A DNA stretch of 64,000 nt from Candidatus Kinetoplastibacterium crithidii (GTDB taxonomy: Bacteria > Pseudomonadota > Gammaproteobacteria > Burkholderiales > Burkholderiaceae_B): positions 186,001 through 250,000 of the forward strand of contig CP064915.1 in NCBI GenBank assembly GCA_027557655.1, written 5' to 3'. Shown here piece after piece: positions 46,110-55,697 of the stretch. The translations under genes and the position numbers were made by a program. The first letter of the stretch is position 1. Each line of letters opens with the position of its first letter. The notes under the pieces were generated by a model. The model was given only the letters and a program-made list of their open reading frames with translations. It was not told where the DNA came from and made no database searches.

Positions 46110-46703
46110 TTATTTATATAGATTATTTTCTAGAATATATCTTAATACTTTATGATTTAGCAAATCGCTAACATTGATGGATGTTTTTATGCATTTTCTT
46201 ATATATGTAGAAGAAATATTACTTAATTTTAATGGTATTATTGTGATTATTTTTTTGTTTTCATTTAATTTATCCAATACTATTTCTGGTATTAGTATTG
46301 GATAATTATGCCTTGGTGCTATAGCTAGATTTACTATGTCTAAGATATCTTGCCATTTATTCCAACTGGAAAAATTATTTAATTGGTCAGATCCTAGTAT
46401 CAGAGTATAAATATTATTATTTGGTATTTTTTTTATTGTTTCTATGGTATAGCTTATTTCATTTTTTTTTATTTCTATTTCATTTATTTTAATTTTATTA
46501 TTTTTGCAATCATTTACAGCTAGTCTAAGCATATCTAATCTTTCTATTTTTGATGCATAGAAAGATTTTTTCTGTCCAGAGATTCCAGTTGGAATTAAAT
46601 GTACTTCATCTAGATGTAATGTGTCTAATGCAATATTAGCTATATCAATATGAGAAATATGTATGGGATCAAAGCTTCCGCCTAATAATCCTATTTTTTT
46701 CAT
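46110..46703 (-). CDS. nadD: Nicotinate-nucleotide adenylyltransferase
   Basis: Transfers AMP from ATP to nicotinate mononucleotide to give deamido-NAD. The nucleotidyltransferase signature GGSFDPIHISHI is at the N-terminus and the ISSTYIRK motif (SSTxxR class) near residue 172. I choose the ATG at 46703, giving 197 residues, because it overlaps the hemF stop as ATGA and has AAGAG at suitable spacing. An ATG two codons upstream is less likely. It shows that at least the late NAD pathway is kept. Confidence 0.95.
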   Translation of the reverse strand: MKKIGLLGGSFDPIHISHIDIANIALDTLHLDEVHLIPTGISGQKKSFYASKIERLDMLRLAVNDCKNNKIKINEIEIKKNEISYTIETIKKIPNNNIYTLILGSDQLNNFSSWNKWQDILDIVNLAIAPRHNYPILIPEIVLDKLNENKKIITIIPLKLSNISSTYIRKCIKTSINVSDLLNHKVLRYILENNLYK

Positions 46704-47599
46704 AACCATTCTCTTGGCTGAAGATATTGATTTAATAGAAATTCTGGGCTTCCTTTAGCTGGAGTGTAGTTATAGTACCATTTAACTGTCGGAGGCATTG
46801 ATAACAATATTGATTCAGTTCGACCTTCTGATTGCAAACCAAATGACGTTCCCCTATCATAGATTAAATTGAATTCAACATATCTGCTTCTTCTATACAA
46901 CTGAAAATCTCTTTCTTTTTCGCTGTATTCTATGTTATAACGTTTTTTTACTATTGGTAAATAAGCATTAATAAAGTTATTTCCAACTGATTTTACAAGA
47001 TTAAATGACGTTGCAAAATCAGGCTCATTCAAATCATCAAAGAAAATACCCCCAATTCCTCTAATTTCGTTTCTATGTTTTATAAAGAAATATTCATCAC
47101 ACCATTTTTTATAATTTTGGTAAAAATTACTTCCAAATGGTTTTAGAGATTGATAGCAAATATTATGAAAATGTTTGGCATCTTCTTCAAAAACATAATA
47201 TGGAGTTAGATCCATTCCTCCTCCAAACCAAAAAACATCATTGCCTTGATGATTTTTTGCCATAAACAATCTTACATTCATATGAGTTGTTGGAACATAA
47301 GGATTTTTAGGATGAATTACAAGAGAGACACCCATCGCTTCCCATTTAGAATCATGTAAATCAGGTTTTTTTTCACTTGCTGTTGGTGGTAATTTCTTTC
47401 CTTTCACATTGCTGAATAGAACAGCGGCTCTTTCAAATACTCTGCCATTCTCTATTAAGCAAGATAATCCTTGTCCTTTCTCATTACTCCATGAATCATA
47501 TAGAAATTTTTGACATTCGATTTCCTCTAAAGAAGAAACTATATTTTTTTGCAAAGAAGTAAAATATTCTTTTGTTTTAAAATTTAGATGAATTGGCAT
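46700..47599 (-). CDS. hemF: Oxygen-dependent coproporphyrinogen III oxidase
   Basis: 299-residue HemF (E. coli 299). It oxidatively decarboxylates coproporphyrinogen III to protoporphyrinogen IX using O2. Characteristic blocks are present: PTTHMNVRLFMA, FWFGGGMDLTPYY, HRNEIRGIGGIFFDDLNEPDF, and RRSRYVEFNLIYDRGTSFGLQSEGRTESILLSMPP. A good AAAGGAAA precedes the ATG. It lies in purD-hemF-nadD-rsfS-rlmH, an order I recall from free-living β-proteobacteria. The aerobic enzyme implies oxygen is available where the symbiont lives. Confidence 0.98.
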   Translation of the reverse strand: MPIHLNFKTKEYFTSLQKNIVSSLEEIECQKFLYDSWSNEKGQGLSCLIENGRVFERAAVLFSNVKGKKLPPTASEKKPDLHDSKWEAMGVSLVIHPKNPYVPTTHMNVRLFMAKNHQGNDVFWFGGGMDLTPYYVFEEDAKHFHNICYQSLKPFGSNFYQNYKKWCDEYFFIKHRNEIRGIGGIFFDDLNEPDFATSFNLVKSVGNNFINAYLPIVKKRYNIEYSEKERDFQLYRRSRYVEFNLIYDRGTSFGLQSEGRTESILLSMPPTVKWYYNYTPAKGSPEFLLNQYLQPREWL

Positions 47600-47608
47600 G
47601 AATTTCCT

Positions 47609-48898
47609 TTATCCAGATTTATTAGATGAAGTAGATTTTAAAGATCTCCATCCTATATCAGATCTATATTGCATACCATCAAACTTAATATTTGATATTG
47701 CCTTGTACGCAATTTCTCTAGCTATTCTAACAGAATCTCCTAGTGTGGTTATGCATAGTACACGTCCACCGTCAGTTTTATATTTTCCAGAAGAAATTTT
47801 GGTCGCAGCATGAAAGACGACACAATCTTCTTTGTCATTAGGTATTCCATTAATAATGTCATTTTTTCTTGGAGATTCTGGGTAATTATAAGATGCAAGA
47901 ACAACTCCTAATGCAACTCTTCTATCCCATGTAATAGTAGCTTTATCTAATGAGCCATTTAGAGCATGTTCAAGAACATCAACAAAGTCACTTTTTATTC
48001 TCATCATAATTGGTTGTGTTTCAGGGTCTCCCATTCTGCAGTTAAATTCTAATGTTTTTATTGGTCGTTCAGGGTCTTCTCCAGGAGATATCATTACACC
48101 AGCATAAAGAAATCCAGTGTACGGAATTCCATCTTTTGCCATTCCCTGAATAGTAGGAATAATAATCTCTTTCATAATTCTATTATGTAGATCTGGAGTT
48201 ACAATATTAGCAGGTGAATAAGCACCCATGCCTCCAGTATTAGGACCTTGATCTCCATCTTTGAGCCTTTTATGATCTTGGCTTGTAGCTAATGGCATAA
48301 TGTTTATACCATCTGACATTACAATAAAAGAAGCTTCTTCTCCAGTTAAATACTCTTCAATTATGAGTTTAGTAACATTTTTCCTATCCATCATATCAAT
48401 TACGGCTTCTTTAGCTTGTGCTAAGGTTTCAGCTACAACAACTCCTTTACCAGAAGCTAGTCCATCTGCTTTGATAACTATAGGGGCCCCTTCTTTTTCT
48501 AAATAAGAAATAGCTTCTTCTCTATTAGTAAAAGTAGCATATTTAGCTGTAGGTATATTATGTCGAGACATAAAATCTTTAGCAAATTTTTTAGAACTTT
48601 CTAGTCTAGCTGCAGATTTTGTGGGACCAAATATTCGTAGATCTTTACTCATAAATTTATCTACTATTCCATCTGCTAAAGGAGCTTCAGGACCAACAAC
48701 TGTTATTTTTATATTATTTTCTTCGGCAAATTTTGCTAATTCATCTATATTTTCGATTTGGATATTTTTTATGTTGTTTGCATTGGATGTTCCAGCATTT
48801 CCGGGAGCTACATATACTTGGGTTATTTTTGAAGATTGAGCTATTTTCCATGCCAAAGCATGTTCACGACCACCAGAACCAATTATTAATATTTTCAT
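47609..48898 (-). CDS. purD: Phosphoribosylamine--glycine ligase
   Basis: 429-residue GAR synthetase, the usual length. It performs the second step of purine synthesis, forming an amide between phosphoribosylamine and glycine at the cost of ATP. N-terminal LIIGSGGREHALAWK, the ATP-grasp loops (IVIKADGLASGKGVVVA), GPNTGGMGAYSP and LEFNCRMGDPETQ are all clear. hemF starts 9 bp after its stop. Indicates de novo purine capacity in the symbiont. Confidence 0.98.
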   Translation of the reverse strand: MKILIIGSGGREHALAWKIAQSSKITQVYVAPGNAGTSNANNIKNIQIENIDELAKFAEENNIKITVVGPEAPLADGIVDKFMSKDLRIFGPTKSAARLESSKKFAKDFMSRHNIPTAKYATFTNREEAISYLEKEGAPIVIKADGLASGKGVVVAETLAQAKEAVIDMMDRKNVTKLIIEEYLTGEEASFIVMSDGINIMPLATSQDHKRLKDGDQGPNTGGMGAYSPANIVTPDLHNRIMKEIIIPTIQGMAKDGIPYTGFLYAGVMISPGEDPERPIKTLEFNCRMGDPETQPIMMRIKSDFVDVLEHALNGSLDKATITWDRRVALGVVLASYNYPESPRKNDIINGIPNDKEDCVVFHAATKISSGKYKTDGGRVLCITTLGDSVRIAREIAYKAISNIKFDGMQYRSDIGWRSLKSTSSNKSG

Positions 48899-48991
48899 TT
48901 TTTCGCGCTTTATTAATTAAGGTTGTTTCAAATAATTTATAATAAAAATTATTTGAAAAATCATTATTCTATAACAATATACTATATTGTT

Positions 48992-49720
48992 TTAAATTGT
49001 TAAGATGGCATTAGTATATGTAGATTGTATATCCTCCAAATTTTCTAAATCTAAAAGTAATTTGTTCATTTTTATTGATTCTTCTTGGTTTAGATGAACT
49101 AAGCTTAAAGGTTTCATTATTATATCATTACTAAATTTTAGTTCATTAAATGTGCTTTTAAAATAGTTATATAATTCAGTACAATATTCTATATTGCATA
49201 GTACTTCTGTAGAAGTATCTTCTAATGTTTCTATTTCTTCTATATTAAAATTTAATGCAGTTTCAAATATTTTTTCTGTATTATGTCCTGGTGGAAAAAT
49301 AAATCTTCCATATTTTTTGAACATAAAAGATACAGAACCATCTTGTCCTAAACTGCCATTATTCTTTGTAAAAATATGACGAACTTCTGATGCAGTTTTA
49401 GTTCTATTGTCAGTCATTGCATGGGCAATAATAGCAGAGCCATTAATTCCATATCCTTCATAATAAATTTCTTCATATTTTACTGTATCAGATTCTTTTG
49501 AGCCTTTATAAATTGCTCTGTTTATATTTTCCTTTGGAATATTTGCGTTAGATGCTTTTTCCAAGGAAGATCTTAGTTGTGGGTTTGTATCTGGATCTGG
49601 TCCACCATTTTTTGCTGCAATTGTTATTTCTCTGATTATCTTAGTCCATAAACGGCTTTTCCTGTCATCCTGCCGGTTTTTTCTATGTTGAATATTAGCC
49701 CACTTACTATGTCCTGCCAT
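48992..49720 (-). CDS. YebC/PmpR family transcriptional regulator or translation factor
   Basis: 242-residue YebC-family protein, normal length. The N-terminal signature MAGHSKWANIQHRKNRQDDRKSRLWTKIIREI and the GGPDPDTNPQLRSSLEKA segment are unmistakable. Members were described as DNA-binding regulators; more recent work links the family to translation of proline-rich stretches. Which applies here cannot be decided from sequence. The second view would be of interest because EF-P is also encoded here. An AGGTGA ribosome binding site precedes the ATG. It is upstream of purD by 93 bp. Confidence 0.95.
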   Translation of the reverse strand: MAGHSKWANIQHRKNRQDDRKSRLWTKIIREITIAAKNGGPDPDTNPQLRSSLEKASNANIPKENINRAIYKGSKESDTVKYEEIYYEGYGINGSAIIAHAMTDNRTKTASEVRHIFTKNNGSLGQDGSVSFMFKKYGRFIFPPGHNTEKIFETALNFNIEEIETLEDTSTEVLCNIEYCTELYNYFKSTFNELKFSNDIIMKPLSLVHLNQEESIKMNKLLLDLENLEDIQSTYTNAILTI

Positions 49721-49951
49721 AGTTCACCTGTAAAGTTTAATAAACTAAATAAATATATTAAGATATAACATATTTATTTATCTCTTAGCCATAGTAAAAA
49801 GCATATAAGATCTAATGGAGCTTTATGCTAATGCTATTTATTGACCATTGTTAATTATTGCCCAAGTTAATTATAACAATTTGAATTTTATTAAATATAA
49901 ATATTTGTTGCAAAAACAATGTAATATAAAAAATATATTTATTATATTGTA

Positions 49952-49980
49952 TTGTATTAATTACATACAACGTATATAAT
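49952..49980 (+). promoter_or_regulatory. Promoter of the initiator tRNA gene
   Basis: TTGTAT (49952-49957), an exact 17-base spacer and a perfect TATAAT (49975-49980) end 12 bases before the tRNA. Transcription would begin only about 6 bases upstream of the mature tRNA. Confidence 0.75.
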
Positions 49981-49992
49981 CAAAAAATCAGT

Positions 49993-50069
<77 letters not shown>

Positions 50070-50309
50070 TGATGGTATCTACTATATTCTCAAAATTCAT
50101 TCTTTATATCTTAAATCTTAATTAATTTTTATATTATTCATTCTTTTTTTATATAATTGATAGACATAAATTTATTTTTCTATTATAGACATATAATTTT
50201 CTTTATTATTGTTTTTTGCAAAAGAGATATAAAATCATGTTTTATGTTATTTCTTAAATTTAAATCTTTGATTTAAAGCTATATGTCAATGTTAATGAGG
50301 TTATTTGTA

Positions 50310-51587
50310 ATGTCTAATATGTCTCAGCAGATGCTTTTGCAGGAAATGATAGATAAATTTGGTTTGAAGAAAGAAATTCTTGCTGCTTATTTGGGAGTAA
50401 ATGTTGATATTCTAAATTCTTGGTTTGCTTCTAGTCTAAGTTCAGAATATATACCTATGCCTAATGCTGTGTTTAACTATATATCTGAGTTTATTGAAAA
50501 AAATTCTTTTTCTGGGATATACAATCTTCCTTTGCGTAATAGAATTTCTTTTTGCGGTAAAAACCATCTTTTATCAGTAGAACAGTTTGATCGTAATTCA
50601 ATAGAAGAATTATTCACTATTGCTGATCTAATGGTTCCAATAGCTCGTCGTAAAAAAATTTCTAGAGTTTTGGAGGGAGCTGTATTAGGAAATCTTTTTT
50701 TTGAAGCCAGTACTCGTACTAGAGTTAGTTTTGGAACAGCTTTTTGTAGGCTAGGTGGTTCTGTATGTGATACAACTGGTTTTACTTTTTCCTCTATGGC
50801 AAAAGGAGAGTCTATCTATGATACCAGTAGGGTAATTGCTGGTTATGTTGATATAATGGTTGTTCGTCACCCTGATCGTGGGTCTGTGTCAGAGTTTGCT
50901 AGAGCATCTAATATTCCTGTTATAAATGGTGGTGATGGTCCTGGTGAGCATCCTAGTCAGGCCTTACTTGATTTATATACAATAAAAAACGAATTCAATA
51001 GGTTAAATAAATCATTAGATGGATCTCATATATCTTTAATAGGTGATTTAAAATATGGAAGAACTGTGCATTCACTTATTAAACTGTTGTCTTTATATAA
51101 AGATATAAAAATTTCTTTAGTTTCTCCTATCGGTTTAGAAATGCCTGAAAGCATCATAAATTATGCTTCTAGAAATGGTAATATTGTGAGTATTGAGCCT
51201 TCTGTAAAGAAAGGATTGAGTGGAGCAGACGTTGTATATGCTACTAGAGTGCAAAAAGAAAGATTTGAATCCGAATTTGAATTCCAGTATGAAAGCGATT
51301 TTCATATTAATAGCGAAAAGATAAATGCTTTTTGTAAAAAAGATACCATCATAATGCATCCATTACCAAGAGACAGTAGTGTAGGATCGAATGACCTAAG
51401 TACAGATTTGAATAATGATTATCGTTTGGCTATTTTTAGGCAATCTGATAATGGCATACCAATTAGGATGGCTATTTTCGCTATTTTGCTTGGCGTTGAA
51501 GATATTGTTCATAGGAATTTAAAGGATGTAGAGTGGAGTCGTCCTGTCTATATTAGTTTTGCTGATGCAGCATTTCATAATTTATAA
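50310..51587 (+). CDS. pyrB: Aspartate carbamoyltransferase with N-terminal extension
   Basis: Catalyses carbamoyl phosphate plus aspartate to carbamoyl aspartate, the committed pyrimidine step. The carbamoyl-phosphate loop FFEASTRTRVSF, the VVRHPDRGSVSEFA and HPSQALLDLYT blocks, and the C-terminal MHPLPRDSSVG are intact. Compared with the 310-residue E. coli chain it has about 90 extra N-terminal residues. Part of these (EMIDKFGLKKEILAAYLGVNVDILNSWF) looks like a helix-turn-helix. I choose ATG 50310 (425 residues) because a GAGG lies 9 bases before it; ATG 50283 is the alternative. No pyrI is adjacent. Confidence 0.93.
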   Translation: MSNMSQQMLLQEMIDKFGLKKEILAAYLGVNVDILNSWFASSLSSEYIPMPNAVFNYISEFIEKNSFSGIYNLPLRNRISFCGKNHLLSVEQFDRNSIEELFTIADLMVPIARRKKISRVLEGAVLGNLFFEASTRTRVSFGTAFCRLGGSVCDTTGFTFSSMAKGESIYDTSRVIAGYVDIMVVRHPDRGSVSEFARASNIPVINGGDGPGEHPSQALLDLYTIKNEFNRLNKSLDGSHISLIGDLKYGRTVHSLIKLLSLYKDIKISLVSPIGLEMPESIINYASRNGNIVSIEPSVKKGLSGADVVYATRVQKERFESEFEFQYESDFHINSEKINAFCKKDTIIMHPLPRDSSVGSNDLSTDLNNDYRLAIFRQSDNGIPIRMAIFAILLGVEDIVHRNLKDVEWSRPVYISFADAAFHNL

Positions 51588-51643
51588 AGTTTTTATCATA
51601 AACTTTTTCTAGGTTATAGTAATAGTAATTTTTTATGATTTAA

Positions 51644-51665
51644 GTTTATTTCTATAGAAATAAAC
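51644..51665. promoter_or_regulatory. 22-bp perfect palindrome before recA
   Basis: The left half GTTTATTTCTA is exactly complementary to the right half. It lies between pyrB and recA, 73 bp before the recA ATG. No T-run follows on the plus strand, so it is not an obvious terminator. It is not a LexA box (no CTGT-N8-ACAG). Confidence 0.5.
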
Positions 51666-51738
51666 GGTTGGAGAATCAACTAATTATTTGTATTAATTTT
51701 CTTGATTGTGCCATGATTGGTGTGTTATAGGATTAGTT

Positions 51739-52797
51739 ATGAGTGAACAAAAGACCAAAGTTGATAAATCTGATAAAGAAAAGGCTTTGTCAGCTGCAAT
51801 TTCTCAAATTGAAAAACAATTTGGAAAAGGCTCAGTAATGCGTTATGGAGATAATGATGTTCAGAATGATATTCAAGTAGTATCAACCGGTTCATTAGGC
51901 CTTGACATAGCTTTAGGTGTTGGAGGTTTACCAAGAGGTCGTGTGATAGAAATTTATGGTCCAGAGTCTTCTGGAAAGACCACTCTTACTTTGCAAGTTA
52001 TAGCTGAAATGCAAAAAATAGGCGGAACTTGTGCTTTTATCGATGCGGAACATGCTTTAGATGTTCAATATGCGTCTAAACTTGGTATTGTGCTTTCTGA
52101 CTTATTGATTTCACAACCAGATACCGGTGAGCAGGCTTTAGAGATTGCTGATGCTTTAGTTAGGTCTGGCTCTGTAGACTTAATCGTTATTGACTCAGTG
52201 GCTGCTTTGGTTCCTAAGGCCGAAATAGAAGGTGATATGGGTGATTCTCTACCTGGATTACAAGCTAGGTTGATGAGTCAAGCCCTTAGAAAATTGACGG
52301 CTACTATTAAAAGAACTAACTGCATGGTTATATTTATCAACCAAATAAGAATGAAAATAGGTGTGATGTTTGGCAGTCCTGAGACAACAACTGGAGGTAA
52401 TGCCTTAAAATTCTATGCATCTGTTCGTTTGGATATTAGAAGGGTTGGTTCTATTAAAAAGGGTGATGAAGTTATTGGCAGTGAAACAAGAGTTAAAGTA
52501 GTAAAAAACAAAGTAGCTCCTCCTTTTAAACAAGCCGAATTCGATATAATGTATGGCAAAGGCATCTCAAGAGCAGGGGAGATTATTGATTTAGGTGTAT
52601 TAAGTGGATCCATTGAGAAGTCGGGGTCATGGTATAGTTACAAGGGCAATAAAATTGGTCAAGGTAAAGATACTGTTCGAGATTTTTTAAATACAAATGT
52701 TGATATATCTAAAGAAATTGAGGATTCTATTAGAGAGAATCTTATTCATGGAAATCATTCTTTTCCTAGGACTTTAGAAAACAAGCAATCAGATTAA
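51739..52797 (+). CDS. recA: Recombinase RecA
   Basis: 352-residue RecA, normal length. It forms nucleoprotein filaments for homologous recombination and SOS signalling. Walker A GPESSGKT is at 74-81, and Walker B VDLIVIDSVAAL, loop L1 (EGDMGDSLPGLQARLMSQALR) and L2 (IRMKIGVMFGSPETTTGGNALKFY) are intact. I choose ATG 51739 with AGGA upstream. A longer frame from 51706 adds a non-homologous leader. No SOS box is visible upstream, so LexA control may be lost. recX follows by 33 bp. A working RecA can recombine the two rRNA repeats. Confidence 0.98.
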   Translation: MSEQKTKVDKSDKEKALSAAISQIEKQFGKGSVMRYGDNDVQNDIQVVSTGSLGLDIALGVGGLPRGRVIEIYGPESSGKTTLTLQVIAEMQKIGGTCAFIDAEHALDVQYASKLGIVLSDLLISQPDTGEQALEIADALVRSGSVDLIVIDSVAALVPKAEIEGDMGDSLPGLQARLMSQALRKLTATIKRTNCMVIFINQIRMKIGVMFGSPETTTGGNALKFYASVRLDIRRVGSIKKGDEVIGSETRVKVVKNKVAPPFKQAEFDIMYGKGISRAGEIIDLGVLSGSIEKSGSWYSYKGNKIGQGKDTVRDFLNTNVDISKEIEDSIRENLIHGNHSFPRTLENKQSD

Positions 52798-52830
52798 TAT
52801 ATTTAAAATTTTATCATTGAGATATTTTCT

Positions 52831-53262
52831 TTGAAGAAAACATTAATTTCAATCGCTATAAAACTCTTGAGTAAAAGAGATTATTCTTGTCATGAGCTTT
52901 CTAAAAAATTATTGACATTTTGTGAAAATCGATCAGAGATAGACTATACAATTGCACTTTTAAAAGAAAAGAAATTTCTTTCTGACGATTATTTTTCAGA
53001 GCGTTTAGTAGCTAAATATATTAGCAATTATGGAAGTAATTTCATTTTTTTGAAAATGAAATCATATGGTTTAGATATAGAAATTATAGAAAAAAATATT
53101 TTTGCAGTTAAAGAGACAGACTTTGATAGAGCTGTTTTATTATGCGAAAAAAAATTTGGAGGCTATTCAAATCAAGAGGTTTCTTATAGTAAAAAAGCTA
53201 GATTTTTAGCATCACGTGGTTTTCCTAGTGATATAGTTTATAAAGTTCTAAATGAATCATGA
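52831..53262 (+). CDS. recX: Regulatory protein RecX
   Basis: 143-residue all-helical RecX that caps and inhibits RecA filaments. Three-helix repeat features are visible: LLSKRDYSCHELSKKL, LLKEKKFLSDDYFSERLVAKYISNYG and the C-terminal KARFLASRGFPSDIVYKVL. The initiation codon appears to be TTG at 52831, since no ATG is available near the conserved start. The recA-recX pairing is conserved and suggests co-transcription. Confidence 0.92.
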   Translation: MKKTLISIAIKLLSKRDYSCHELSKKLLTFCENRSEIDYTIALLKEKKFLSDDYFSERLVAKYISNYGSNFIFLKMKSYGLDIEIIEKNIFAVKETDFDRAVLLCEKKFGGYSNQEVSYSKKARFLASRGFPSDIVYKVLNES

Positions 53263-53555
53263 TCTATATGAATATATTTCATAATTAGATAATTATATTT
53301 TTATATTCATATAGATAATTATTGTATAATTTAGAAGCATCTAACAATTGTTGCAAAAAAGTAGGTTTGTCTCTTTTTATTCTCATGTTAGAATACAATA
53401 AATATAGATTTTTTTGTTGCTTATTGTGTGTAGTATTCTTATTGTGTTTATATTTATGGTTTTTAGATTATTTTAAAATCTAGGGGTTTACTAAACTTTT
53501 AAGAAGTCAGATAGTAACGTTTTTTCTCATTTAATTAAGTTCAGACAGGTAATAC

Positions 53556-54716
53556 ATGAAGATTCACGAGTATCAAGGTAAAGAACTGCTTAGACGGTTT
53601 AATGTAACTGTACCACGTGGCATTCCAGCTTTTTCTATTGATGAAGCTGTATCTGCTGCTGAAAAGCTTGGTGGTCCAGTATGGGTTGTTAAGGCTCAAA
53701 TTCATGCAGGAGGTCGAGGCAAAGGAGGTGGCGTTAAATTAGCACGCTCTTTAGACGAAGTAAAAAAAATATCCTCAGAAATATTGGGTATGCAGCTTGT
53801 AACTCACCAGACAGGTCCTCAAGGACAAAAAGTCCGTCGTTTATTAATTGAGGAAGGTGCTGATATAAAAAAAGAATACTATTTTGGCATAGTAACTGAT
53901 CGAGGAACACAAAAAATTTGTGTCATGGCTTCTAGTGAAGGAGGTATGGACATAGAAGAAGTTGCAGCAAAAAGTCCTGAGAAAATAATAAAGGTATTTG
54001 TTGACCCTACGGTTGGTCTATCTAATGAAGAAGCTAAGAGTTTAGCAAGAAGTATAGGTATTCCAGAGCAATCAGTCGAAAAAGCATCTTTGGAATTTAT
54101 CAAGTTGTATCAAGCCTATTGGGATACTGATGCCTCATTGGTTGAAGTTAACCCTTTGATTTTGACTGGTGATGGAAATATAGTTTCATTAGATGCTAAG
54201 TTTAATTTTGACTCTAATGCTCTTTTTCGTCATCCTGATATTGTTGCCTATCGTGATTTGGATGAGGAAGATCCAGCAGAAGTAGAAGCTAGTAAGTTTG
54301 ATCTTGCTTATATACAACTTGATGGAAATATAGGTTGTTTAGTAAACGGAGCTGGTTTGGCAATGGCTACGATGGATACTATTAAGCTGTTTGGTGGAGA
54401 GCCTGCTAACTTTCTTGATGTAGGTGGTGGGGCTACAGCTTCTAAAGTAACAGAAGCATTCAAAATAATGCTTAAGAATAAAGAAGTGAAAGCTATTTTA
54501 GTTAATATCTTTGGCGGTATTATGAGGTGTGATGTTATTGCTGAAGGTGTAATATTAGCTTGTAAAGCAGTAGACCTTAAAGTTCCATTAGTTGTTAGAA
54601 TGAAGGGAACTAATGAAGAGTTAGGCAAGAAAATGTTGTCTGAATCTGGTTTGCCAATTATAAGTGCAGATACTATGGCTGAGGCTGCTACCAAAGTCGT
54701 TGCTGCTGTTAAATAA
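53556..54716 (+). CDS. sucC: Succinate--CoA ligase subunit beta
   Basis: 386-residue β subunit (E. coli 388). It carries the ATP-grasp nucleotide site and succinate site of succinyl-CoA synthetase in the TCA cycle. MKIHEYQGKELLRRFNV at the start, HAGGRGKGGGVKLA, VEVNPLIL, DAKFNFDSNALFRH and the C-terminal NIFGGIMRCDVIAEG are diagnostic. An ACAGGT ribosome binding site is well placed. Upstream, TTGTCT-16-TAGAAT near 53370-53397 is a possible promoter. It forms an operon with sucD, 26 bp apart. Confidence 0.98.
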   Translation: MKIHEYQGKELLRRFNVTVPRGIPAFSIDEAVSAAEKLGGPVWVVKAQIHAGGRGKGGGVKLARSLDEVKKISSEILGMQLVTHQTGPQGQKVRRLLIEEGADIKKEYYFGIVTDRGTQKICVMASSEGGMDIEEVAAKSPEKIIKVFVDPTVGLSNEEAKSLARSIGIPEQSVEKASLEFIKLYQAYWDTDASLVEVNPLILTGDGNIVSLDAKFNFDSNALFRHPDIVAYRDLDEEDPAEVEASKFDLAYIQLDGNIGCLVNGAGLAMATMDTIKLFGGEPANFLDVGGGATASKVTEAFKIMLKNKEVKAILVNIFGGIMRCDVIAEGVILACKAVDLKVPLVVRMKGTNEELGKKMLSESGLPIISADTMAEAATKVVAAVK

Positions 54717-54742
54717 TAATTACAATTGCCAAGGATTTATAA

Positions 54743-55624
54743 ATGTCGATTTTGATAAACAAAGATACCAAGGTTATAACTCAAGGTATTACTGGTAAAA
54801 CTGGCCAGTTCCATACTCGTATGTGTAGAGAGTATGGAAATGGTAAATCTGCTTTTGTGGCTGGAGTTAATCCAAAGAGAGCTGGTGAAGATTTTGAAGG
54901 TATTCCAATTTTTGCTTCTGTAAAAGATGCAAAGAAACAGACTGGGGCTACTGTTTCTGTAATTTATGTTCCTCCTGCTGGAGCTGCATCTGCTATTTTA
55001 GAAGCAGTTGACGCAGATTTGGATTTGGTAATTTGTATTACAGAAGGTATACCTGTAAAAGATATGTTGGAAGTTAAGAGCAAAATGGCTTCTTGTAAGA
55101 GTAGGACATTATTGCTTGGACCTAACTGTCCTGGTTTAATTACTCCTGATGAAATAAAAATAGGTATAATGCCTGGTCATATACATCGTAAGGGTCGTAT
55201 TGGAGTTGTAAGTAGGTCAGGTACTTTGACTTATGAGGCTGTAGCTCAGGTTACGGAATTAGGATTAGGACAATCTGGTGCAGTTGGTATTGGTGGTGAC
55301 CCTATTAATGGGTTGAAGCATATAGATGTTTTGAAGTTGTTTAATGATGATCCTAATACAGATGCAGTTATTATGATAGGTGAAATAGGAGGTCCAGATG
55401 AGGTAAATGCTGCTTTATGGGCTAAGGACAACATGAAAAAACCAGTTGTTGGGTTTATAGCTGGTGTTACAGCCCCAGCAGGTAAACGTATGGGTCATGC
55501 TGGCGCCTTGATTTCAGGTGGTGCTGATACTGCTGATGCCAAACTGGAAATCATGGAGAGTTGTGGAATACGTACTACTCGTGATCCTTCAGAAATGGGC
55601 AAGCTTTTAAAATCTGTCTTGTAA
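54743..55624 (+). CDS. sucD: Succinate--CoA ligase subunit alpha
   Basis: 293-residue α subunit, normal length. It binds CoA and carries the phosphohistidine intermediate. The N-terminal Rossmann segment QGITGKTGQFHT, GPNCPGLITP and the active-site His near residue 247 in KRMGHAGALISGG are present. AAGGA lies 7 bases before the ATG. The pair supplies substrate-level ATP/GTP and interconverts succinyl-CoA and succinate. Confidence 0.98.
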   Translation: MSILINKDTKVITQGITGKTGQFHTRMCREYGNGKSAFVAGVNPKRAGEDFEGIPIFASVKDAKKQTGATVSVIYVPPAGAASAILEAVDADLDLVICITEGIPVKDMLEVKSKMASCKSRTLLLGPNCPGLITPDEIKIGIMPGHIHRKGRIGVVSRSGTLTYEAVAQVTELGLGQSGAVGIGGDPINGLKHIDVLKLFNDDPNTDAVIMIGEIGGPDEVNAALWAKDNMKKPVVGFIAGVTAPAGKRMGHAGALISGGADTADAKLEIMESCGIRTTRDPSEMGKLLKSVL

Positions 55625-55641
55625 TAATAATCTTTTATGGT

Positions 55642-55680
55642 AGAGGCTAGAATCATATGGTTGATATTAGCCTCTTTTTA
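55642..55680 (+). terminator. Rho-independent terminator after sucCD
   Basis: AGAGGCTA (55642-55649) pairs with TAGCCTCT (55668-55675), with extra ATCA/TGAT pairing inside, followed by TTTTTA. It lies 18 bp after sucD and before the next genes. Confidence 0.8.
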
Positions 55681-55697
55681 TATATTTAGGTTGATTT

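Noticed and set aside
51706..51738. Extended recA start adding 11 residues
   Set aside because: The leader is not homologous to RecA, and the ATG at 51739 has a good ribosome binding site and the normal N-terminus.
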